Shown here: positions 13,072-20,190 of the stretch, one piece after another
Layout of the letters: the number at the start of each line of letters is the position of its first letter
Numbering within the stretch: the stretch's first letter is position 1
IMG/VR virus record: IMGVR_UViG_3300040806_000461
Coordinates: 1-42,047 of that record
Origin: a virus
Reading direction: 5' to 3' (one strand)
DNA length: 42,047 nt
Notes under the pieces: model-generated
The model's input: only the letters and a program-made list of their open reading frames with translations
The model's database searches: none
Told to the model about the DNA's origin: nothing
Made by a program: the position numbers and the translations under genes

Positions 13072-13257
13072 TCAGAAGTTCCGCAATTTGGATGCAATTC
13101 GGTTATGTCTTTCTTGCTCTCTGTCTTCACTTGTTGATTGTTCATTGCTGTCATTTTCTTTTCTTTCTCTGTCATATAACCATTTATTCTTCATTTTAAA
13201 ATTATGAATTCTCATCTTAATGTCATGAATGACTTTATCTCTATTATCTATGCTCAT
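13072..13257 (-). CDS. Small highly charged hypothetical protein
   Basis: 61 residues, MSIDNRDKVIHDIKMRIHNF, then a Lys/Arg/Glu-rich stretch (KNKWLYDRERKENDSNEQST). It is soluble and probably helical or disordered, and I do not recognise it. Its start overlaps the stop of the upstream small gene (13254-13257), which supports it being a gene. A 54-base gap separates it from the next gene in the operon. Confidence 0.45.
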   Translation of the reverse strand: MSIDNRDKVIHDIKMRIHNFKMKNKWLYDRERKENDSNEQSTSEDREQERHNRIASKLRNF

Positions 13258-13436
13258 TTGTATACCGTCACTTTGCTAGGATCAACAGTCACTATCTTAC
13301 ATATTGCACTATAATCACGCTGTCTATTCATGCGATTTGCAAAATATAAACATCTGTCTATATCGTAGAAGTACATAGGTTGCGTTCTTTGTTCGCTTCC
13401 TTGAAGCATTACGACTAGCATGAATACATGTAACAT
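13254..13436 (-). CDS. Small hypothetical protein, first gene of minus operon
   Basis: 60 residues, with a hydrophobic N-terminus (MLHVFMLVVMLQG) that may be a signal peptide, then YFYDIDRCLYFANRMNRQRD and a C-terminal ICKIVTVDP. The 'F.d...C..fA.r.n' arrangement resembles the small exported phage protein encoded two genes later, so the two may be distantly related. A sigma-70-like promoter lies at 13517-13488 on this strand. The function is unknown. Confidence 0.5.
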   Translation of the reverse strand: MLHVFMLVVMLQGSEQRTQPMYFYDIDRCLYFANRMNRQRDYSAICKIVTVDPSKVTVYK

Positions 13437-13487
13437 TTCTTTTGCTTTCTCTCTGTCACATGTGCATAATATTTGCTTTAAGTATTT

Positions 13488-13517
13488 ATGTTAAAACTAA
13501 TTTGATTTTAATGTCAA
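13488..13517 (-). promoter_or_regulatory. Promoter of the minus-strand Fis operon
   Basis: On the minus strand, TTGACA (13517-13512), an 18-bp spacer, TAACAT (13493-13488). The -35 element is one arm of TGTCAA-GATG-TTGACA (13512-13527), an inverted repeat that could be an operator. A CATAAATA (13490-13483) also overlaps, so late use is possible. Confidence 0.45.
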
Positions 13518-13534
13518 GATGTTGACACCCAAAT

Positions 13535-13542
13535 TATAAATA
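13535..13542 (+). promoter_or_regulatory. Late promoter box for the exported-protein operon
   Basis: TATAAATA with a predicted start near 13548, 31 bases before the ATG at 13579, which has AAAGGAAA as ribosome-binding site. Confidence 0.65.
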
Positions 13543-13578
13543 ACTGAGTAAGACCTCAACCAATAAAGGAAACAAACA

Positions 13579-14133
13579 ATGCAAAGAATAATAACATCTG
13601 TTGTTATTGCATTTGTTATGATTTCGTTTAGTTCTATGTCTTTCAGTGCTGATCCTATTGTCACTGATAGTACGTCTAGAAGTGATGTGAATAGCAATAG
13701 CAATTCAAAGACCACTGTGAAATCTCCACCGCCTAGTGCTATTTCGCCTTCAATTAATAACTCTAATAGTGATGTATGTACAATTGCTTTTAGTGGAGCA
13801 GTACAAACACAAGTATTAGGTTTCTCAGGCGGTTCGGCAGTCAGAGATATGAACTGTGAACGTCTTAAACTCTCAAAAGTCCTCTATGATATGGGTATGA
13901 AAGTAGCGGCAGTCTCTAACATGTGTCAAGATGAGCGTGTCTTTGATGCTATGGAGATGGCAGGTACACCTTGTCCGTTTATGGGTAAAATCGGAGATGA
14001 AGCAAAACAACTATGGGAAACATATCCTGAGTTGAGACCTGAAAGCGTAAAAAAAGAGGAACAACGCAATGATACAATTAAAGGTGCCGCTATGGGCGCT
14101 GGTTCTGTTCTATTGCTTCTACTCTTACTCTAG
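13579..14133 (+). CDS. Exported phage protein with hydrophobic C-terminus
   Basis: 184 residues. A signal peptide (MQRIITSVVIAFVMISFSSM, cleaved near SFSA-D) is followed by a Ser/Asn/Thr/Pro-rich linker and a Cys-containing domain (CTIAFSGAVQTQVLGFSGGS, then CERLKLSKVLYDMGMKVAAV with four further or total Cys pairs). The protein ends in AAMGAGSVLLLLLLL, a C-terminal membrane anchor. I recall proteins of this plan in marine phage structural regions but not their role. The anchor codons overlap, in another frame, the signal peptide of the next gene. A late promoter precedes it. Confidence 0.65.
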   Translation: MQRIITSVVIAFVMISFSSMSFSADPIVTDSTSRSDVNSNSNSKTTVKSPPPSAISPSINNSNSDVCTIAFSGAVQTQVLGFSGGSAVRDMNCERLKLSKVLYDMGMKVAAVSNMCQDERVFDAMEMAGTPCPFMGKIGDEAKQLWETYPELRPESVKKEEQRNDTIKGAAMGAGSVLLLLLLL

Positions 14134-15754
14134 TATAGCAGAAGAGTTCATCGAACCTGGTTCTGAGGGTACAACTCAGTATCAGATATTTGATGATAGC
14201 AATGCTCTTGTAGATTTACCTGTTCCGTTCACTATGAATGGTCAAGTATTCACTAATAGTGCATTCATGTCTAATGGTGCTGTTGTCATGTACGGTCCTA
14301 ACATTAACACGAATGCACCTTTTCAGCATTTTTGTTGTAATGGACAAGACGTTGCATCAATGGCGGCGAATGGAACTCTTCCTGGACAACCATTCTTTAA
14401 TTATACTATCGCGGCATTATGGACAGACTTGATTGACTTGAATGTAGATGTGACTGGTGATGGTATACCTGATAGTGGATTCTTCACTAAAGAACTTGAT
14501 ACAGACAATGATGGTGATATCGATACACTACGTTATTATTGGCGGTATATCGCAGAGTTTCATGATGCAAACAATCTCAATACATTTGGTGTAGAGATGA
14601 ACTTTGATAGTGGTGCTATTGAGATACATCACTTTGATATTAACATTGTCAATCATGCTGTTACTGTAGGTATATTTGGTGACACTACTAATAATGAGAT
14701 AGAACAATTTAAATTTGAACCTAACGGATACAATAGTAAGGGTGAAGTAATATACACTTTCAATCTGGATGCTATGTGCGCCGCTAATCCGCTTTATAGC
14801 AGTCTGTGTACTGGTTATGCTGAAGCACTAGCAGAGATAGTATTTGCACAGAACTGCGCCGTAGACGCTTTATATGATGCATCATGTCCTGGTTACGAAC
14901 AACTTTACTATGAAACTTTTGTAGAACCTCAGCAAGAAGAATTGGCACAATTTGAGGAGCAACCTGTTGTTGAAAATGTAATTGAGTTTGATGAAGTTTC
15001 TACTACTGGTGATGCTATCATTGATAACTTAATAAGCAATGAGTTGAACACTACTGAATTTGGTGGGTTTTCTGTTATCGATATTTTTGAACCTGCGATA
15101 GAAGCACCTGTAGTTGAAACGGTAGAAGCATTACCGGAAGTAGAATTTGTTATAGAAGAACCAACTAGTCAGGAGATAGAGATTGCAGAGATACAGTCAT
15201 TTGAAGAAAGTCTTGAAGCACCTGAAGAGGTTGTTGAAGAAGTTGCTGAAACTATTGAAGAGATGCCTGAGCAAGAAGAGCGAGAAGAGGAAGTTGCGTC
15301 AACTGATGAGCAATCAGAAGAAGAGACTACAGATGAGGTTGCAGAAGATAGAGAACCTGCTGAAGAAGAGCAAGTAGCAGATACAGAACCAGAAGCAACT
15401 GAAGATGAACCTGAAGAAGAAGTTGCACAAGAAGAAAAGAAAGAAGATAAAAAAGAAAGTAAGAAAAAGAAACTACGCAAAATCATTGCAAAGAAAGCGG
15501 CAGATAATGCGTTGAAGATTGCGAATGCAGTATCACTTGAAGAACAGCAAGCGGCGCAAGGACTTGCTATAGCACTAATGAACTTCAATCAAGGATTTGG
15601 TGCATATCAAGCATCGATGCCTGACGGTGTTAGACTTGAAAGCGCGTTGCCTAATGAGTATACTAAATCACCGAAAGAAAATCAGCGAGGATTACGCAAT
15701 GGACTCGCACAACAAATTCTGCACGACAAGATGGTCGATATGCAGTATCAATAA
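14069..15754 (+). CDS. Large exported acidic protein (nidogen-like N-terminal region)
   Basis: 561 residues. A signal peptide (residues 1-24, VPLWALVLFYCFYSYSSIA) leads to a beta-rich domain that resembles NIDO/adhesin domains (FTMNGQVFTNSAFMSNGAVV ... IAALWTDLIDLNVD). Calcium-type Asp loops are at 126-135 and 144-152 (DTDNDGDID). Cys repeats of the kind CAANPLYSSLCTGY and CAVDALYDASCPGY (about 230-290) follow, then about 160 residues that are very Glu-rich, a Lys run, and an Ala-rich helical end. It starts 65 bases inside the upstream gene, with GAGG about 10 bases before the ATG. It is probably an envelope or virion-surface protein; the role is inferred only from this architecture. Confidence 0.65.
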   Translation: MIQLKVPLWALVLFYCFYSYSSIAEEFIEPGSEGTTQYQIFDDSNALVDLPVPFTMNGQVFTNSAFMSNGAVVMYGPNINTNAPFQHFCCNGQDVASMAANGTLPGQPFFNYTIAALWTDLIDLNVDVTGDGIPDSGFFTKELDTDNDGDIDTLRYYWRYIAEFHDANNLNTFGVEMNFDSGAIEIHHFDINIVNHAVTVGIFGDTTNNEIEQFKFEPNGYNSKGEVIYTFNLDAMCAANPLYSSLCTGYAEALAEIVFAQNCAVDALYDASCPGYEQLYYETFVEPQQEELAQFEEQPVVENVIEFDEVSTTGDAIIDNLISNELNTTEFGGFSVIDIFEPAIEAPVVETVEALPEVEFVIEEPTSQEIEIAEIQSFEESLEAPEEVVEEVAETIEEMPEQEEREEEVASTDEQSEEETTDEVAEDREPAEEEQVADTEPEATEDEPEEEVAQEEKKEDKKESKKKKLRKIIAKKAADNALKIANAVSLEEQQAAQGLAIALMNFNQGFGAYQASMPDGVRLESALPNEYTKSPKENQRGLRNGLAQQILHDKMVDMQYQ

Positions 15755-15765
15755 AGGAGAGAGAA

Positions 15766-16287
15766 ATGGCAGAAATAGAAGTTGCAGGAGCAAAAATATC
15801 TGGTGGTAAGATGTTACTCATACTACCATTGCTTAGTGCATTGGGTGGTGGTCTATGGGCAGGATTTGAATTCTACAAAGACTACATGAATATGAAAGAG
15901 CAAATACAAGAATATGTTGCACCTGACTTATCAGGTCTACAAGAACAATTATCTGTGCTTGATGCTAATATGATTAAACTACAAGAGAGTGTCACTGAAG
16001 CAAGAGATTACACTAGAGATATAAAGATAGATTTAAAGAGTGATATTGAACGTATCGAACAGATAGTTGACAAGACTGAACAAAGAGTGAAAGATAGCGA
16101 ATACGAGGTTCGCATACAGTTGACAGACCAGACTAAAGAAGTGCGAGAACTCGTAGACCTTGCCGACCAGAGGTTTGATAACAAACGTGATAAAGTCTCT
16201 AGTGATGTAGATAGGCAATTGAATGAACTAGAAGAAAGATTGAAAAAGATGGTACAACGTGCTTTAGATAATCCTTTGGCGAATTAA
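15766..16287 (+). CDS. Membrane-anchored coiled-coil protein
   Basis: 173 residues. One membrane helix near the N-terminus (MLLILPLLSALGGGLWAGFEF, about residues 16-36) is followed by a long charged coiled coil (about 45-165: LQESVTEARDYTRDIKIDLK, DSEYEVRIQLTDQTKEVREL). The shape would fit a spanin-like or envelope-spanning protein, or a virion assembly factor; there is no direct evidence for either. AAGGAGAG lies before the ATG. It is the third gene of the late operon starting at 13535. Its stop shares TTAA with the stop of the convergent gene. Confidence 0.65.
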   Translation: MAEIEVAGAKISGGKMLLILPLLSALGGGLWAGFEFYKDYMNMKEQIQEYVAPDLSGLQEQLSVLDANMIKLQESVTEARDYTRDIKIDLKSDIERIEQIVDKTEQRVKDSEYEVRIQLTDQTKEVRELVDLADQRFDNKRDKVSSDVDRQLNELEERLKKMVQRALDNPLAN

Positions 16288-18149
16288 TATACTAAGTCTT
16301 CCTGCCATGCTTTCTGTTGTTGATTTCTAGGCGAAATATTTGTATTACTGCTTGAGTTCATTGTTGTTGGTGCCGCCACGGTTGTAACAGTATTAATTAC
16401 TGGTTGTTGCGCTGGTGGCACTACTGCACTAGATACGTCTGCAGTTGGTGCCGCTTGAACTACTGGTGCTAGTCCTAAGGATTCTCTCAGTAATGTGATG
16501 TTCTTTGCCGCTTCATCAAACTTAATATCGCCAGATGCAAGACCTTTAATCTTTGTTCCAGATGATATCCATCCTTCCCCAACAGTACCACCATTGATAG
16601 CAGTTTCAATTGCAGGAATAGATTTCAATAAATCCTCTGCCATATCTGCGATATTCAAATCAGAACCATTAAAGTTTAGACCTGAGATTTTACTTAGTGC
16701 GCCAGCAATTCTATCAAGTGCATTAGCACCTTTTTCTAACTTATCTGCTTTATTCGCAATATTCATCATCTCTTCAATAGGACTCTCTTTACCAGACAAG
16801 AAGTTCAGAATACCACTTGCCGCACCTGCGAGAGAAGAAACTAGATTACCACCGGAGAACTTTAGTAGTCCTGCAGAGATAGTACCCATAACAGAAGAGA
16901 ATTCATCTGCTTTTTTCTGGTCGTATCCTTCACTAGTAATAGATAATAAGTTCTTAACATTATCTTTGATGGTTTGTGTCCAATCGTCTGCCGATATAAA
17001 CTTTGCAACTGCCGCCGCCGCTTGCCCGGCAGAGAATGCGGCAAGACCTAATCCAATGCCCGCCATCGCAAGAGCGAATGTTGCCGCTTCACCAATAAAT
17101 GCTTTAGCACCACCTAGAGCATCAGATATAGAAAGAAGAATTATAACATGGTCTTTAATTTTTTGTGACCAATCACCTGCCATCCAGTCTGCTAATGTTA
17201 AAGTAGCACCCGCAACTGCCATACCAATACCGATAGCGGCAAGACCAGCACCAACACCTCCCATTGCAAGAGCAAAGGCACCTGATGCTTTTAACATATC
17301 CCAGTTACCACCAAGTTCATCTTTGATTGATAGTAATGTAACTACATGGTCTTTAATTTTTTGTGACCAGTTGTCTCCACCTGCCCAATCGGAAAAACCT
17401 AATCCTGCACCACCAACAAAGGCACCAGCACCAAACGCGGCAAGACCTAATCCAACACCTGTCATTGCGAGTGTAAATGCAAACCCATCTTTTAGCATTT
17501 CAAGATTGCCACCAAGTTGGTCTTTAATAGAGAGTAGAGTTACAACGTGGTCTACGATTGCTTGAGACCAGTTTCCTCCTCCTGCCCAGTCCGCGAATGC
17601 CATACCACCTCCAGCAACAGCGGCACCAATACCAAATGCTCCAAGAGCAAGACCTATACCACCAAGAACTGCAATAAGCACACCACCTTCAGCAAGAAGT
17701 TTTAATAGACTACCATCTGCTACTTCATCTTTGAGTGAGAGAAGTGTCTTTACTTTTTGTTTTAGTGCTTCTGCATCAAAGTCAAGCAATCCTGAGAATG
17801 TTGCAAGTAATGCGCCAATACCACCAATAAGAGCGGCACCCATAAGCATTCCTTTGCCTGACATACCACTCTTCACAGGTTTAATTGCTTGTTGGTCTGG
17901 TGTTACATTCTGTCCACTAATGTCTGCTTCTCGCTCACGTTCTTTTTGTTGCACTCTCTCAAATGCATTGTCAGGAGCAAGTGCATCTTTAATTGCAATT
18001 AACTCCGCAAGCATTAGAGAAGATGTTGACACCAAATCTTCCATATTAACAGATAAACTATCTAGGAAAACAATCTGTTGCCCGCCCGTAGACTGAACTT
18101 CTATTTTTAGATGTTCAATTGCTTCCGCTAGTGATGCTATATCTGCCAT
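16284..18149 (-). CDS. Candidate tail tape-measure protein with internal repeats
   Basis: 621 residues. Residues about 130-392 are four repeats of about 66 residues, with a degenerate fifth. Each has a [KD]xVxTLLSIKDxLGGN helix, a Gly/Ala-rich hydrophobic segment (LAMTGVGLGLAAFGAGAFVG) and a closing FSDWAGGDNWSQ. The N-terminus is helical (VQQKEREREADI), and the C-terminus is Ala/Pro/Thr-rich and disordered. T4 places gp29, its 590-residue tail-length determinant, in the gp26-gp54 cluster. This gene occupies the equivalent place and size, and I see no other candidate in the window. At about 1.5 A per helical residue it would span about 93 nm. The function is inferred from position, size and repeats. 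Confidence 0.6.
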   Translation of the reverse strand: MADIASLAEAIEHLKIEVQSTGGQQIVFLDSLSVNMEDLVSTSSLMLAELIAIKDALAPDNAFERVQQKEREREADISGQNVTPDQQAIKPVKSGMSGKGMLMGAALIGGIGALLATFSGLLDFDAEALKQKVKTLLSLKDEVADGSLLKLLAEGGVLIAVLGGIGLALGAFGIGAAVAGGGMAFADWAGGGNWSQAIVDHVVTLLSIKDQLGGNLEMLKDGFAFTLAMTGVGLGLAAFGAGAFVGGAGLGFSDWAGGDNWSQKIKDHVVTLLSIKDELGGNWDMLKASGAFALAMGGVGAGLAAIGIGMAVAGATLTLADWMAGDWSQKIKDHVIILLSISDALGGAKAFIGEAATFALAMAGIGLGLAAFSAGQAAAAVAKFISADDWTQTIKDNVKNLLSITSEGYDQKKADEFSSVMGTISAGLLKFSGGNLVSSLAGAASGILNFLSGKESPIEEMMNIANKADKLEKGANALDRIAGALSKISGLNFNGSDLNIADMAEDLLKSIPAIETAINGGTVGEGWISSGTKIKGLASGDIKFDEAAKNITLLRESLGLAPVVQAAPTADVSSAVVPPAQQPVINTVTTVAAPTTMNSSSNTNISPRNQQQKAWQEDLVY

Positions 18150-18161
18150 TTAAGTGTTTCC

Positions 18162-18491
18162 CTATTTCTTCTTGTCTGTGTAAGCATTCGCGCCAAAGTA
18201 AGCGGCAACAATTGCTGAAGTGGCAACGAAGTAAGTCGGAGCAATATCTCCGATAATATTCGCCGCTGTATCATAACCTAACATTGCTGTAATCAAAATC
18301 GCCCCTGGATAGTTGAATATACCCAACAAAGCGAACCATGTCATATATCTCATTGCATCTCTTCTCGCATCTGCATCTTCAAGTTCTTTACGTTTGAACT
18401 CAAGATACATTTTTTGCTCATCTGTGGTTACTGTTCCATCACCATTGGTGTCTGCTGGATGGAAACCTGCTTCTTTAATATCTTCTCCCAT
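18162..18491 (-). CDS. EF-hand protein with two membrane segments
   Basis: 109 residues. A canonical EF-hand loop DTNGDGTVTTDE lies at residues 14-25, with ligands at 14, 16, 18, 20, 22 and 25. It is followed by a charged helix (KRKELEDADARRDAMRYM) and two hydrophobic segments (WFALLGIFNYPGAILITAML and APTYFVATSAIVAAYFGANA). It probably binds Ca2+ and sits in a membrane, or acts as a tail-tip component. It lies between the tape-measure candidate and gp26, 12 bases from the former, in one minus-strand operon. The start follows the frameshift ORF stop by 3 bases, so it depends on the same message. Confidence 0.68.
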   Translation of the reverse strand: MGEDIKEAGFHPADTNGDGTVTTDEQKMYLEFKRKELEDADARRDAMRYMTWFALLGIFNYPGAILITAMLGYDTAANIIGDIAPTYFVATSAIVAAYFGANAYTDKKK

Positions 18492-18494
18492 TTT

Positions 18495-18671
18495 TTATCC
18501 CTTTTGTCGTTCTTTTTCCTCTTCAATGTATTGCATTAGAAGAGTGACGTAAATTTCCCTCTCCCATGGCATCATATTTTCTAACTCTGTTAAAGAGTAT
18601 TTATGATGTTGCATAAGAGCAAAGTTAGTTTTTAATAAACCAAACAAATCTTCATGCGAGAGGACTATGCT
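18495..18671 (-). CDS. -1 frame extension of gp26 (58 codons, no good start codon)
   Basis: Read in the -1 frame after the slippery site, this gives SIVLSHEDLFGLLKTNF, then LMQHHKYSLTELENMMPWER, EIYVTLLMQYIEEEKERQKG and TAA at 18497-18495. There is no ATG or GTG before residue 20; only TTG (18647) and an internal ATG (18614) exist, neither with a proper ribosome-binding site. The short acidic helical module with 'YS.TELE.M.PWEREIY' recalls the C-terminal extensions of tail-assembly chaperones. If translated by frameshifting, the fusion is 234 + 58 = 292 residues. The alternative is a separate 39-residue protein from ATG 18614. Confidence 0.6.
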   Translation of the reverse strand, partial: SIVLSHEDLFGLLKTNFALMQHHKYSLTELENMMPWEREIYVTLLMQYIEEEKERQKG

Positions 18672-19372
18672 AAAAAATTTTGAAGTCCACTTAATTCTCT
18701 TTCACAGTGCGTTCCACAAGCAGAACATTCATACTCTAATTTTCCAGACATTCTTGGCATATCTGCAAAGAATTCTTTAATGAGTTCAAATTGTTGTTGT
18801 GTTAAATTTTCAATAAACTCTTGTAACTCACTTCTTGATGTTGTACTCATGTCAATGAGTTCTCCGTTATATTCAATACTTTCAATACAACTTGCAAGAA
18901 ACTTGAAGTTATCATCAAGACTGTTCAGGTCTTTTAAAACCCCTAAGTCAACTAGAGTTGGATATCTCATATTAACATATAAACTAGATGTTAACTCAAT
19001 AGTCTTAGACTTGATTTTTGTTTCATCAATTTTTAAATGTCTCAAGTCAATTTTTGTTTGGGTAGTTCCTTTACATTCATCACTAGTACATGCCACAGAA
19101 AATTCAGCAATCTCTCCTACTGACTTTTCTCTTAGACGTAAGAAAATGTTTTCAACTTCAAATACAGGAAGTTTAGATATATCAACAGAACCAAACGTAC
19201 AGTTCTGTAAGATTTGAGTGATTCCATTCATAACTGCATCTGGTGTTCCATCTTCTGCAGACATTAATAAAATCTTTTGCTCTTTGACCAAAAATGGTCT
19301 GTATTTAATAGTCTCGCCTGATGATACTAATTTCAAATCATAGGTTGGAGTATCAATTATTGGTAGTGCCAT
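18665..19372 (-). CDS. 26: gp26-like baseplate hub protein (T4_baseplate family)
   Basis: 235 residues (T4 gp26: 208). IDTPTYDLKLVSSGETIKYR, PFLVKEQKILLMSAEDG and VMNGITQILQNCTF are the conserved N-terminal features of the T4 baseplate family. A Cys pair at 95/100 and Cys216/Cys219 (plus Cys223) could bind zinc, as in other members. In T4, gp26 takes part in hub assembly. The start has GAGGAG about 8 bases upstream. Its last codons, CAA AAT TTT TTA GCA TAG, contain a -1 frameshift heptamer. It follows gp54 by 26 bases in the minus-strand operon. Confidence 0.85.
   Translation of the reverse strand: MALPIIDTPTYDLKLVSSGETIKYRPFLVKEQKILLMSAEDGTPDAVMNGITQILQNCTFGSVDISKLPVFEVENIFLRLREKSVGEIAEFSVACTSDECKGTTQTKIDLRHLKIDETKIKSKTIELTSSLYVNMRYPTLVDLGVLKDLNSLDDNFKFLASCIESIEYNGELIDMSTTSRSELQEFIENLTQQQFELIKEFFADMPRMSGKLEYECSACGTHCERELSGLQNFLA
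18671..18677 (-). promoter_or_regulatory. Putative -1 ribosomal frameshift site (T TTT TTA)
   Basis: Minus-strand heptamer in the gp26 reading frame: (AA)T TTT TTA followed by GCA TAG. It fits X XXY YYZ, and U UUU UUA is a proven -1 slippery sequence elsewhere (for example HIV-1 gag-pol). A slip leads straight into the open 58-codon frame. A weak downstream pairing, GCATAG (18670-18665) with TTATGC (18616-18611), could be a stimulator. Confidence 0.6.
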
Positions 19373-19398
19373 ATTATTTTCTCCTCATTATATGGTTA

Positions 19399-20190
19399 TT
19401 ATGGTCCTGGTGGATATGATGGTGCTGGTGCTGGTGCTAGTGTTCCTGTTGCAGGATTGTACTTAACAATATCCGATTCCGGTGTTGTTGATGTTACATT
19501 TCCAACTCCCATCAGTGTGCTTGTGTTTGTCCATTTTCTATATTGAAACTGAACTTGAAGTCTAGGTACTTCACCGCTACCAGCGGACATTTGAATTTCC
19601 GCTACACTTTTTGGGTAACATTCTTGTAGTGTACACTGATATCTAGATACGATGATACTATTTTGTAATGTTCCTATATCAGGAAGAACTCCAAAAGTAC
19701 CAAAACGTCCTTCGCGCATATCTAATCCTAGAATGTGTACATTCGTCACATATTCATTATAATAATTTAAATGAGATGAGTCCTCATTAAAAATCATTCC
19801 TTGCCAAATTTCAAAGAAATCTTTAATCTGATAACCAGCATCCATATAGAAAGACATATTAACAGGAGCATAACTACGACCGTAAGGAATTTCTCTCCCT
19901 GGACCATACTGCTTGTTTATCTTACTATCGATATTCAATCCTGGTAGTGCCGTGGATTCACAAAACAAAGATGCTAGATACTGACCGTCTGCCTTAACAA
20001 AGTTGTTTATGAGACCACCAAACGCATCGTTTGCACCTCTACCTCCAGTTCTAAACAGAGACCCAAATGGATCAGGTCTACCATAATTGTTTGCTGATGG
20101 TCCTCTGGGCATGTCAATAATGACAAGATATTTATTTGCTCTTGCGAAATTTCTAATTTTAGCATTCGCTATGAATTCTGTTAATGACAT
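19399..20190 (-). CDS. 54: gp54 baseplate-tail tube initiator
   Basis: 263 residues (T4: 320). MSLTEFIANAKIRNFARANK matches the T4 gp54 start. CESTALPGLNIDSKI, YGRSYAPVNMSFYMDAGYQI and KDFFEIWQGMIFN are the tube-protein fold features shared with gp19 and gp48, and the C-terminal strand (LQVQFQYRKW) closes the domain. A Pro/Ala/Gly tail (APAPAPSYPPGP) is specific to this phage. gp54 sits on gp48 and starts polymerisation of the gp19 tube. TAATG overlap with the preceding gene; gp26 follows 26 bases on. Confidence 0.8.
   Translation of the reverse strand: MSLTEFIANAKIRNFARANKYLVIIDMPRGPSANNYGRPDPFGSLFRTGGRGANDAFGGLINNFVKADGQYLASLFCESTALPGLNIDSKINKQYGPGREIPYGRSYAPVNMSFYMDAGYQIKDFFEIWQGMIFNEDSSHLNYYNEYVTNVHILGLDMREGRFGTFGVLPDIGTLQNSIIVSRYQCTLQECYPKSVAEIQMSAGSGEVPRLQVQFQYRKWTNTSTLMGVGNVTSTTPESDIVKYNPATGTLAPAPAPSYPPGP

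Noticed and set aside
12974-13207. Plus-strand frames opposite the minus mini-operon
   Set aside because: The products are Ser/Leu/Phe-rich shadows of the minus-strand genes, with no ribosome-binding site and no similarity.
13522-13542. TTGACA followed by TATAAA as a plus-strand sigma-70 promoter
   Set aside because: The spacer is only 7 bases. The TATAAATA there is better read as a late box, and the TTGACA as one arm of the inverted repeat.
15169-15588. A 139-codon minus frame opposite the Glu-rich region
   Set aside because: The Ser-rich product is the mirror of GAA/GAG-rich codons.
16495-17565. A 356-codon open frame on the plus strand opposite the tape-measure candidate
   Set aside because: It is antisense to a clearly coding, repeat-bearing gene. 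Its product is a low-complexity Ser/Pro/Ala/Ile mix with no ribosome-binding site, as expected from the mirror of Gly/Ala-rich repeats.
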